Made by a program: the position numbers and the translations under genes. DNA of 6,472 nucleotides. It comes from Alphaproteobacteria bacterium (GTDB lineage Bacteria > Pseudomonadota > Alphaproteobacteria > JAJFFI01). The stretch is taken from positions 1 through 6,472 of the forward strand of contig JAJFFI010000308.1 in assembly GCA_021776755.1 (NCBI GenBank), given 5' to 3'. Shown piece by piece: positions 1-4,815 of this stretch (within the stretch, counting starts at the first letter, position 1; every line of letters begins with the position of its first letter). Under the pieces are notes generated by a model. That model saw only the letters and a program-made list of their open reading frames with translations. It was not told the origin of the DNA and did no database searches.

Positions 1-397
1 TGCCGGCGAATGCGATATCGCGATCGCCAACACCTACTATCTCGCCGGCATGCTGGCGTCGTCGAAGCCCGAAGATGTCGAGGCCGCGAAGAAGGTCAGG
101 GTGTTCTGGCCGAACCAGGACGGCCGCGGCACCCACGTGAACATCTCGGGCGCGGGCATCGCCAGATCCTCGAAAAACAAGGACAACGCGATCAAGCTGC
201 TGGAATTCCTCGCCAGTGACGCAGCCCAGAAGGTCTATGCCGAGCAGGTGCAGGAGTACCCGGTGAAGTCCGGCGTCGACGCGTCGAGCGTCGTGCAGTC
301 GCTCGGCACCTTCAAGGCCGACGACGTGCGGCTGGCCGATCTCGCCAAATACAACGCCGAAGGTGTGCGGATCGCCGACCGTGCGGGCTGGCGCTAG
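1..397 (+). CDS. Fe(3+) ABC transporter substrate-binding protein, C-terminal part (5' end outside window)
   Basis: This is the C-terminal 131 codons (reading from base 2, stop TAG at 395-397) of a periplasmic ferric-iron-binding protein of the FutA/FbpA/IdiA type, which captures Fe(3+) and delivers it to an inner-membrane ABC permease. The visible part opens with GECDIAIANTYYLAG. The paired tyrosines (visible residues 12-13) sit where this family uses adjacent Tyr side chains to bind iron. Next come a WPNQDGRGTHVNISGAG strand region, an 'NKDNAIKLLEFLASDAAQ' helix typical of the C-terminal lobe, and an 'EYPVKSGVD' segment; the protein ends in AGWR, a natural-looking terminus for the family. 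Family members are about 340 residues, so roughly 210 residues including the signal peptide lie to the left. Permease and ATPase genes are not visible. It converges on bfr/bfd, which fits an iron neighbourhood. The exact metal cannot be proved from the fragment. Confidence 0.88.
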   Translation, partial: AGECDIAIANTYYLAGMLASSKPEDVEAAKKVRVFWPNQDGRGTHVNISGAGIARSSKNKDNAIKLLEFLASDAAQKVYAEQVQEYPVKSGVDASSVVQSLGTFKADDVRLADLAKYNAEGVRIADRAGWR

Positions 398-412
398 GCA
401 CCCGGGCCGCCG

Positions 413-574
413 ATGTATATCCGCCAAAGCGTCGGACTGACCGCCCTGGGGCGGCTGCTGGAGATCTTCTGGCGCCGCCGGAATGACAATCGAGGCGCGC
501 GCGTACCTGCGTCACCCCCGCAGGGGACGCCACCGCAAGAGCCGGGCCGCAGGTCTCAGGACATTCCTGACTGA
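413..574 (+). CDS. Doubtful 53-codon small ORF after the iron-binding protein gene
   Basis: An ATG at 413 opens 53 codons ending in TGA at 572-574. It begins [20 protein letters not shown], then an Arg-rich stretch (RRR), then a Pro/Gln/Arg-rich tail. It lies in the same frame as the upstream gene, five codons past that gene's TAG, and overlaps the 3' end of bfr by 19 bases on the other strand. The first 22 codons have mostly G or C in third position, as in real genes here, and would form an amphipathic helix; the tail looks like random GC-rich sequence. No Shine-Dalgarno sequence is visible before the ATG. I recognise no family. It may be a chance ORF in a convergent intergenic region, or a small protein translated together with the upstream gene. 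Confidence 0.15.
   Translation: MYIRQSVGLTALGRLLEIFWRRRNDNRGARVPASPPQGTPPQEPGRRSQDIPD
509..530. other. Stem-loop in the convergent gap, possible bidirectional transcription end
   Basis: GCGTC (509-513) pairs with the 3' arm GACGC (526-530), and after a single bulged A (514) CCC (515-517) pairs with GGG (523-525). This gives an 8-base-pair GC-rich stem closing a 5-base loop. It lies between the converging iron-binding-protein gene and bfr, the right place for a terminator serving both. Neither side has a T tract, so it is not a classical intrinsic terminator. It may only slow or protect transcript ends, or be a chance product of the high GC content. Confidence 0.25.
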
Positions 575-1023
575 AGGTAGTTCTCGAGGCCGACCTTCCC
601 GATCAGGCTCAATTGGGTCTCCAGCCAGTCGATGTGCTCCTCTTCGTTTTCGAGGATATCGACGAAGAGTTCGCGGGAGACGAAATCGCGCACTTTTTCG
701 CAATGCTCGATGGCGTCGCGAAGATCGGGGATTCCATCCTCCTCGAGCTTCAGGTCGCATTCGAGAATTTCCTTCGTGTTCTCGCCAATGCGGAGCTTTC
801 CGAGGTCCTGAAGATTGGGGAGCCCCTCGAGAAACAGGATCCGCTCGATCAGACTGTCGGCGTGCTTCATCTCATCGATGGATTCCTTGTATTCGTACTC
901 GCCGAGTTCCTCGAGCCCCCAGTCCTTGAACATCCGGGAGTGGAGGAAATACTGGTTGATCGCGGTCAACTCGTTCCTGAGCACCGTGTTGAGAAACTCG
1001 ATGACTTTCTTGTCGCCTTTCAT
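556..1023 (-). CDS. bfr: Bacterioferritin (heme-containing iron-storage protein)
   Basis: Bacterioferritin forms a 24-subunit cytoplasmic shell that oxidises Fe(2+) at a di-iron centre and stores it as a ferric mineral, with heme bound between subunit pairs. The 155-residue product starts [12 protein letters not shown], which matches the usual start of the family; the ATG at 1023 has an AGGA about 11 bases upstream, whereas the in-frame extension to 1071 resembles nothing. All ferroxidase ligands are present at the E. coli numbering: Glu18, Glu51, His54, Glu94, Glu127 and His130, with Tyr25 near the site. The heme-ligating Met52 is in 'DEMKHAD'. The block [15 protein letters not shown] is also typical. 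Length is normal (about 155-161). It lies 102 bases downstream of bfd on the same strand. That gap has a small GGCGG/CCGCC hairpin (1079-1091) and no convincing promoter, so I infer co-transcription from the bfd promoter. Confidence 0.97.
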   Translation of the reverse strand: MKGDKKVIEFLNTVLRNELTAINQYFLHSRMFKDWGLEELGEYEYKESIDEMKHADSLIERILFLEGLPNLQDLGKLRIGENTKEILECDLKLEEDGIPDLRDAIEHCEKVRDFVSRELFVDILENEEEHIDWLETQLSLIGKVGLENYLQSGMS

Positions 1024-1125
1024 GGGGTCCGGCTTCCTTTCTGGGCAAACGGAACGCTCGCAAGCCGCCACCTCACAGGGCGGCTGCCGCCTCCGGAACC
1101 ATGATCACAGGGGTCTGTTCGGGAA

Positions 1126-1368
1126 TCAACCGCGGCGGGCGAACGACCCGCGGGTCGCTGGCGCGCCCGGGCACGCCGTCAACGAGGCCGGAACCGCGGC
1201 CGTGGTGCGGCGGTAGTCGGCGATGATCTCGCCCGCCATTTCGACGCAGCTACGGCAACGGGGGGCGGCGCCAAGGTGCTCATAGACGCAATCCACAGCA
1301 CCCGCACACCCGGCGGCGGCTTCGCGAATCTGACTATCGGTATACCCATTGCAGAGGCAAACGAACAT
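1126..1368 (-). CDS. bfd: Bacterioferritin-associated ferredoxin, [2Fe-2S]
   Basis: Bfd docks on bacterioferritin and passes electrons through the heme to reduce the stored ferric core so that iron can be mobilised. The 80-residue product starts MFVCLCNGYTDSQI. Cys4, Cys6, Cys38 and Cys41 (CxC followed by CRSC) are the four cluster ligands in the BFD-like [2Fe-2S] fold, at the same spacing as E. coli Bfd. The start at 1368 is chosen because the motif begins there and a GGGAGGG sits five or so bases upstream; an in-frame ATG at 1389 would add seven residues across that ribosome site. After about residue 53 comes an Ala/Pro/Arg-rich tail lacking family features, making it somewhat longer than the common 64-73 residues. 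Two extra cysteines (21, 27) are not known ligands. It is the first gene of a bfd-bfr unit with a likely iron-controlled promoter. Confidence 0.95.
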   Translation of the reverse strand: MFVCLCNGYTDSQIREAAAGCAGAVDCVYEHLGAAPRCRSCVEMAGEIIADYRRTTAAVPASLTACPGAPATRGSFARRG

Positions 1369-1403
1369 TAACCCTCCCCACTCCGGCAAACTGGAGTGAA
1401 ACC

Positions 1404-1432
1404 TTTATCGCCCAGTTGCGAACGATTGTCAA
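1404..1432 (-). promoter_or_regulatory. Sigma-70-type promoter of bfd-bfr
   Basis: Read on the minus strand, a perfect -35 TTGACA (1432-1427) is followed by exactly 17 bases and the -10 GATAAA (1409-1404, 4 of 6 to consensus). Transcription would start near 1397, giving an untranslated leader of about 29 bases that carries the strong ribosome site of bfd. The -35 lies inside the first of the two putative operator boxes, so a bound repressor would block polymerase. Confidence 0.6.
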
Positions 1433-1461
1433 TGCGAATGAGTGTCAATGATCAGTATCAT
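1417..1461. promoter_or_regulatory. Putative iron-responsive (Fur-type) operator: tandem boxes
   Basis: Two 17-base boxes, TGCGAACGATTGTCAAT (1417-1433) and TGCGAATGAGTGTCAAT (1433-1449), differ at only two positions and repeat every 16 bases. Each can be read in the reverse sense as TGACAnT-C-nTTCGCA, a degenerate form of the 7-1-7 Fur box TGATAAT-n-ATTATCA. An inverted repeat ATGAT-CAGT-ATCAT (1448-1461) adjoins them. The array covers the bfd -35 and the DNA upstream of it, as expected for a site repressing bfd under iron-replete conditions. The placement and repeat are seen directly; the identity of the regulator (Fur, or another alphaproteobacterial iron regulator such as Irr or RirA) is inference. 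Confidence 0.5.
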
Positions 1462-1677
1462 GCTGAACGCCCGAATTGGAATGTTGATCTGTGGCCCTCG
1501 TCCCCCGCTCGTGTCATAGACGATTATACGAATTGGGTTGAAATCCGTGAGTGGGAGGCAACGAAGTCTTTTTCGGGGGGATTCAGGCTATATTTGCAAG
1601 ATATCAAAGAATACCCCTCATACTGTAAACCAGTTTCGATTATCGGAACGCCGCGACTCGCACTTCCAGGGGACCTC
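1450..1677. other. AT-richer intergenic stretch without a convincing gene
   Basis: Between the bfd operator and the response-regulator start, base composition is visibly lower in GC than anywhere else in the window. One frame stays open throughout (from a GTG at 1396) and joins the response regulator in frame, but its codons lack the G/C third-position bias of the neighbouring genes. The peptide (several Trp and Tyr residues) matches nothing I know, and the regulator has its own start and ribosome site at 1678. I expect the promoter and leader of the response regulator here, but found no clear -35/-10 pair: TATATT (1590-1595) and TATCAT (1456-1461) are isolated -10-like matches. A small RNA cannot be excluded. 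Confidence 0.4.
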
Positions 1678-2127
1678 ATGAGCGCCAATCCAGTCACTGT
1701 CGTGCTTGCCGAGGACGATCCAGACGACCAGTTGCTGGTGCGCGAGGCGTTCGACGAGGCGGACCTGAACTGTAATCTCCGGATCGTGTCGGACGGCGAG
1801 GAACTGCTCGAGTATCTGAACCGGTTCGGCAAATACGAAGCCCCGGACAGCTCTCCGCGCCCCAGCCTGATCCTGCTCGACCTCAACATGCCCCGTCTCG
1901 ACGGCCACGGCGCGCTCAAGCAGATCAGGTCGCACGAGATATGGCGCAAGATTCCGATCGTCGTGTTTTCCACGTCGAGCGAAGACTTGCAGGTCACGAC
2001 CAGTTTCGAGCTCGGCGCAAACGCCTATCTCACCAAGCCGTCGAGCTTCGAAGGGCTCGTCGATCTCGTAAAAGTGCTCGACGCGCACTGGTTCAAGCTC
2101 GGCATCGTCCCGCAGGACGCTCCCTGA
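1678..2127 (+). CDS. Single-domain response regulator (Rcp1-like receiver)
   Basis: The 149-residue cytoplasmic product is a lone CheY-type receiver with no output domain, so it acts by protein contact or as a phosphate carrier in a phosphorelay. The acidic pocket is Glu12-Asp13-Asp14 (VLAEDDPDDQ), the phosphorylated residue is Asp68 in 'LILLDLNMPRLDG', the switch Thr/Ser is at 99 ('VFSTSS'), and the conserved Lys-Pro is 120-121 ('YLTKPSS'). The longer loop between helix 2 and strand 3 ('LNRFGKYEAPDSSPRPSL') and the 'EDDPDD' start resemble Rcp1-type regulators, which are often paired with phytochrome or other sensor kinases. The ATG at 1678 has AGGGGA a few bases upstream. The gene stands alone: its upstream neighbour diverges and its downstream neighbour converges, and no kinase is in the window. 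The partner is therefore unknown. Confidence 0.92.
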   Translation: MSANPVTVVLAEDDPDDQLLVREAFDEADLNCNLRIVSDGEELLEYLNRFGKYEAPDSSPRPSLILLDLNMPRLDGHGALKQIRSHEIWRKIPIVVFSTSSEDLQVTTSFELGANAYLTKPSSFEGLVDLVKVLDAHWFKLGIVPQDAP

Positions 2128-2205
2128 CTGTCGTTTGTCGCGATCTTCCCCGGTGACAGGGGCGCCGTGCTCCCGCAGGGTGCCCAACCCGCAGCCAATC
2201 AACAA

Positions 2206-2625
2206 TCAGATCAGGCAGAGTTCGCGCAACTCGGCCCGCATGCGCGGTGGCATGTCGCGGGTTTCGGCAAGGTCCGCTGCCATGTCGGGCGGCGCATCCT
2301 CGGGCTCGAAATAGCGCCAGCCCTGGTGCGGACGCCGGGGCGCGGGCCTGGTGCGGACGAGTTCGGGATCGAGCACGATCCGGCAGCGCCCGACGCCCTC
2401 CTCATCCGTGAAGCGTTCGAGCCCGATGACCCGCTGGCGGCACTGGATGAACCGCCGGATGACCCAGTAGATCGAGCCGCCGGCGAGGATCTCGGCGTCG
2501 CGCTTGGGAAACATCCGCGTGATGTGGAACACCTGACCGTGCTCACGCAGGCGCAGCTTCTGCCAGCGCTCGAGATCCTCGACGTCCTCGGTGCCCACGC
2601 TCAGTTTCAGGAGATGCAGCGGCAT
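2206..2625 (-). CDS. DUF1489 family protein, function unknown
   Basis: A 139-residue, probably cytoplasmic protein starting MPLHLLKLSVGTEDVEDLE, which I recognise as the opening of the DUF1489 family, a family I associate with Alphaproteobacteria. Further features are 'GQVFHITRMFPKR', 'GGSIYWVIRRFIQCRQRV' and 'DPELVRTRPAPRRPHQGWRYF', followed by an acidic, Pro-rich stretch and the ending RELCLI. It has no signal peptide or membrane segment. The length is what I expect for the family. An in-frame start 25 codons further upstream (2700) exists but its residues look random, so the ATG at 2625 is preferred. No good Shine-Dalgarno sequence precedes that ATG; instead a TATACT lies 6 bases before it. 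The gene converges on the response regulator at 1678 and lies 93 bases downstream of the Hpt gene on the same strand. No biochemical role is known to me. Confidence 0.85.
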   Translation of the reverse strand: MPLHLLKLSVGTEDVEDLERWQKLRLREHGQVFHITRMFPKRDAEILAGGSIYWVIRRFIQCRQRVIGLERFTDEEGVGRCRIVLDPELVRTRPAPRRPHQGWRYFEPEDAPPDMAADLAETRDMPPRMRAELRELCLI

Positions 2626-2631
2626 GGCCCC

Positions 2632-2637
2632 AGTATA
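2632..2637 (-). promoter_or_regulatory. Candidate -10 box directly before the DUF1489 gene (leaderless start?)
   Basis: TATACT (5 of 6 to TATAAT) on the minus strand ends 6 bases before the ATG at 2625, so transcription would begin at or next to the start codon. The hexamer 17 bases upstream (CTGTGA) is a poor -35. Together with the lack of a ribosome site this would suit a leaderless mRNA, but one hexamer match is weak evidence. Confidence 0.25.
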
Positions 2638-2718
2638 GCGGAGCCGCCACCGGGTCACAGGGCCGATCGGTGCGGGATTGCAGAATTTGTGTGGGACCAA
2701 ACGGAAATTCAGGCGGAA

Positions 2719-3201
2719 TCAGCCCGCGACTTTGGCCGCCGCGTCGGTCAAACCAGTGATCAGCTGGTCGCCCATGGTACCGCCGTCGCCGGACATCCCG
2801 GAGCGGATCACGAGGGTGAGCGCCTGCACATGGGCGTCGACAACATCGAGGGTGGCCGGCATCGATTCGTCGGCATTGTCGATGAACCGGCAGAGGATGC
2901 GCGTGATGTCGGTCACCAGCGGATAGCCAAACGAACCGCCCTGACCCTTCATGTCGTGTGAAATCCGGAAAATGGCCTGCAGGTGCCTGCCACGGTCGGC
3001 GGTGTCGCTGCGGGCGACCTGGGCGGCCAGTTGCAGGCGCGCCAGATCCTTCCGTGCCCAGTCCTCATAGTCCTCGCCGACCGTATCGATCGACGTCTGG
3101 GCCTTCGACATCATGGACTGGTACTCGTCGCGCGAAACCTTCCGCACCTTGGTCTTCAGACTTGGCGCCTCGACGACCTCAACGGGTGAATTGCTGCTCA
3201 T
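2719..3201 (-). CDS. Hpt-domain histidine phosphotransfer protein
   Basis: The 160-residue cytoplasmic product carries a histidine phosphotransfer (Hpt) helix with the HxxKG signature: His82 in 'ISHDMKGQGGSFGYPLV' is the expected phosphorylated residue, followed by Lys85-Gly86. Such proteins shuttle phosphate between receiver domains in multistep phosphorelays. The N-terminal ~25 residues are charged and probably flexible; residues ~26-60 ('RDEYQSMMSKAQTSIDTVGEDYEDWARKDL', given here only as a region) form the preceding helices. There is no kinase or ATPase domain. Its ATG (3201-3199) overlaps the TGA of the response-regulator gene (3200-3198), with GGAG ten bases upstream, so the two are translationally coupled and probably act on each other. 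Hpt domains diverge strongly outside the His motif, so the helix boundaries are approximate. Confidence 0.88.
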   Translation of the reverse strand: MSSNSPVEVVEAPSLKTKVRKVSRDEYQSMMSKAQTSIDTVGEDYEDWARKDLARLQLAAQVARSDTADRGRHLQAIFRISHDMKGQGGSFGYPLVTDITRILCRFIDNADESMPATLDVVDAHVQALTLVIRSGMSGDGGTMGDQLITGLTDAAAKVAG

Positions 3202-3794
3202 CGTGCCCGGTCTCCAGCGGCCCGCGCCCGGAGATTCATGATCGCTTCCTGATAATCCGCTTCACCGGGTTCGACATAGGCAGGCTCGTTGGCTACCGCG
3301 CCCGCGCCGTCGCGCCGCTCGGGGCCGCGGTAGGCGGGATCGACGCGTCGGCGCCGGTCCGGGCCGGTATAGTCGTTGGTTACAATAAACTCGCGCCCGG
3401 CGCTCAACACCGCGACCAGCCGCTCCTTCAGGGTGCGGACCGAGACCGGTTTCACCAGAAATTCATTGACGCCGATGTCGCGGGCAAGCTCGATACGGTC
3501 GCGCTCGGCATGAGCGCTCAGCATGATGATCGGCAGGGATTTGGTGTGGTCCGAGACCTCGCCGGCGCGTATGCGGCGCGAGAACTCGAGCCCGTCCATC
3601 GGTCTCATCCGCCAGTCGCAGATCGCAATATCTGCCGAGAAGTTGGCAAGCTCGTCGATCGCATCCGTCCCGTCTTCGGCCTCCGCGATATTCCGGATGC
3701 CAAGATGCATCAGCATGGACCGCGTCAAACGGCGCGATCCGGCGTGATCTTCGATCAGCAGAATATTGAGTTGCCTGAAGTCGTTTTCGTTCAT
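3198..3794 (-). CDS. Response regulator with receiver domain and Arg-rich 'GP[DE]RR' tail
   Basis: The 198-residue product has an N-terminal CheY-type receiver (about residues 8-132): acidic pair Glu15-Asp16 ('LLIEDH'), phosphorylated Asp60 in 'ICDWRMRPMDG', switch Ser93 ('IMLSAH') and Lys115-Pro116 ('FLVKPVS'). It has no DNA-binding or enzymatic output domain. Residues about 140-198 are a charged, probably disordered tail with two related motifs, TGPDRRRR (143-150) and GPERRD (157-162). The chosen ATG at 3794 begins MNENDFRQLNIL just ahead of the receiver and has a GGAA about ten bases upstream; a TTG at 3839 would add 15 unconvincing residues. The stop overlaps the Hpt start (ATGA), giving a two-gene phosphorelay module. 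The cognate kinase is not in the window. Regulators of this sort act by protein interaction, for example in motility or chemotaxis-like pathways; which one is unknown here. Confidence 0.9.
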   Translation of the reverse strand: MNENDFRQLNILLIEDHAGSRRLTRSMLMHLGIRNIAEAEDGTDAIDELANFSADIAICDWRMRPMDGLEFSRRIRAGEVSDHTKSLPIIMLSAHAERDRIELARDIGVNEFLVKPVSVRTLKERLVAVLSAGREFIVTNDYTGPDRRRRVDPAYRGPERRDGAGAVANEPAYVEPGEADYQEAIMNLRARAAGDRAR

Positions 3795-3855
3795 CTGGGC
3801 CGCGTTCCGGTTGGGGAAAGCACCATTCGTCAGCCTCAACCTAAACTGGAAAGCG

Positions 3856-3870
3856 GTAAGAACCGGTTAA
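3856..3870 (-). promoter_or_regulatory. CtrA-like binding site upstream of the response regulator-Hpt pair
   Basis: Read on the minus strand, TTAACCGGTTCTTAC fits TTAA-N7-TTAC, one base from the CtrA consensus TTAA-N7-TTAA. It lies about 60 bases before the ATG at 3794, in the 99-base gap after the HMG-CoA lyase gene. An AACCGGTT palindrome (3861-3868) is contained in it. CtrA is a known regulator of signalling and motility genes in Alphaproteobacteria. One imperfect site is suggestive only, and no clear -35/-10 pair was found beside it. Confidence 0.3.
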
Positions 3871-3893
3871 CGCAATCGGCAAGGAAAACGCGC

Positions 3894-4811
3894 TCAGACG
3901 CTGGCGGCGATGGCCTGGGCCGCCTTTGAGGACGGCGTACGGCCGAGATGTTCCATGACGTAGCGCCCGGCTTCGGCCAGCTTTGCGATGTCTACCACGG
4001 TCTCGATGCCTAGGCAGTACAGCAAATAAAGCACGTCTTCGCTGGCGACATTGCCCGCTGCTCCGGGCGCGTAAGGGCAACCCCCGAGGCCGGCCGCCGA
4101 ACTGTCGATGGTGTCGATTCCGTAGTCGAGCCCGGTCAGCAAGTTGGCGAGCGCCTGGCCCCAGGTGTCATGGAAATGGAGGCCGAGCTTTGTTCCGGGG
4201 AGCTCGTCGCGCACCGCATCCAGCATCGCCCGGGTCTTGCCCGGCGTGCCGGTGCCGATGGTGTCGCCGAGCGAGATCTCATAGCAGCCCATCGCCTCGA
4301 GACGCCGGGCGACCCCGGCCACCGCCGCCGGCGTAATCTCGCCCTCGTAGGGACAGCCCAGCACGCAGGAGACATAGCCGCGCACCCGGATCCCGGCGTC
4401 GGTGGCGGCCTTGGCGACGGGCTCGAACCGGGCGAGACTTTCGTCGATCCCGGCATTGATGTTCTTCTGCGAAAAGCTCTCGGACGCCGCCCCGAAGATG
4501 CCGATCTCACCCATGCCGTCGGCGCCCACGCCGGCCTCAAGGGCGGCCTCATAGCCCTTCATGTTCGGCGTCAGCACCGGATAGTAGACGCCGGGCGCCC
4601 GGTCGATGCGTTTCAGCACTTCGGCGCTGTCAGCCATCTGCGGCACCCATTTCGGCGACACGAATGCGCCCGCCTCGATTGCCTGCAGCCCCGCCGCCGT
4701 GAGCCGGTCGATCAGCCCGACCTTCACCTCGAGCGGGATTGTCGCCTTGATGCTCTGCAGCCCGTCCCGGGCGCCGGCCTCGAACATGCGGATTTTCGCG
4801 GGATAGGCCAT
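3894..4811 (-). CDS. mvaB: Hydroxymethylglutaryl-CoA lyase
   Basis: A 305-residue TIM-barrel enzyme that splits 3-hydroxy-3-methylglutaryl-CoA into acetoacetate and acetyl-CoA, the last step of leucine breakdown. By comparison with the human enzyme, metal and catalytic residues are present: Asp16 next to Arg15 in 'ARDGLQ', Glu46, His212 and His214 in 'LHFHDTWGQ', Asn254, and the catalytic Cys245 in 'GLGGCPYAPGAAGNVASED'. The stretches 'FVSPKWVPQMAD', 'YPVLTPNMKGYEAA', 'IFGAASESFSQKNIN', 'GYVSCVLGCPYEGE' and 'MGCYEISLGDTIGTGTPGK' are near-identical to the family, and the length is typical. Odd point: the first loop reads EAGARDGLQSIK where the family usually has VGPRDGLQNEK. The ATG at 4811 is 4 bases after the carboxylase stop, with GGAGG nine bases upstream, so the two genes form one operon. 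Pseudomonas homologues are called liuE. Confidence 0.96.
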   Translation of the reverse strand: MAYPAKIRMFEAGARDGLQSIKATIPLEVKVGLIDRLTAAGLQAIEAGAFVSPKWVPQMADSAEVLKRIDRAPGVYYPVLTPNMKGYEAALEAGVGADGMGEIGIFGAASESFSQKNINAGIDESLARFEPVAKAATDAGIRVRGYVSCVLGCPYEGEITPAAVAGVARRLEAMGCYEISLGDTIGTGTPGKTRAMLDAVRDELPGTKLGLHFHDTWGQALANLLTGLDYGIDTIDSSAAGLGGCPYAPGAAGNVASEDVLYLLYCLGIETVVDIAKLAEAGRYVMEHLGRTPSSKAAQAIAASV

Positions 4812-4815
4812 GTCG

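Noticed and set aside
1024..1071. Upstream extension of bfr to an ATG at 1071
   Set aside because: The 16 added residues are not family-like, whereas [12 protein letters not shown] at 1023 matches the normal bacterioferritin start.
1024..1125. Separate promoter for bfr in the bfd-bfr gap
   Set aside because: TTGATT followed 16 bases later by TGATCA is a poor match at both hexamers, and co-transcription from the strong bfd promoter is simpler.
1396..1677. N-terminal extension of the response regulator from a GTG at 1396
   Set aside because: The frame is open, but codons lack the local third-position G/C bias, the residues match no receiver-linked domain, and the receiver begins properly at the ATG at 1678 with its own AGGGGA ribosome site.
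2128..2205. Terminator between the converging response-regulator and DUF1489 genes
   Set aside because: Only a short GGGT/ACCC hairpin (2178-2190) is present, with no T tract on either strand; too weak to annotate.
2167..2961. 264-codon plus-strand ORF
   Set aside because: It is antisense to the DUF1489 and Hpt genes, runs across their boundaries, and shows no family features; it is a shadow of high-GC coding sequence.
2958..3929. 323-codon plus-strand ORF
   Set aside because: It is antisense to the Hpt and response-regulator genes, both of which have intact family motifs on the minus strand.
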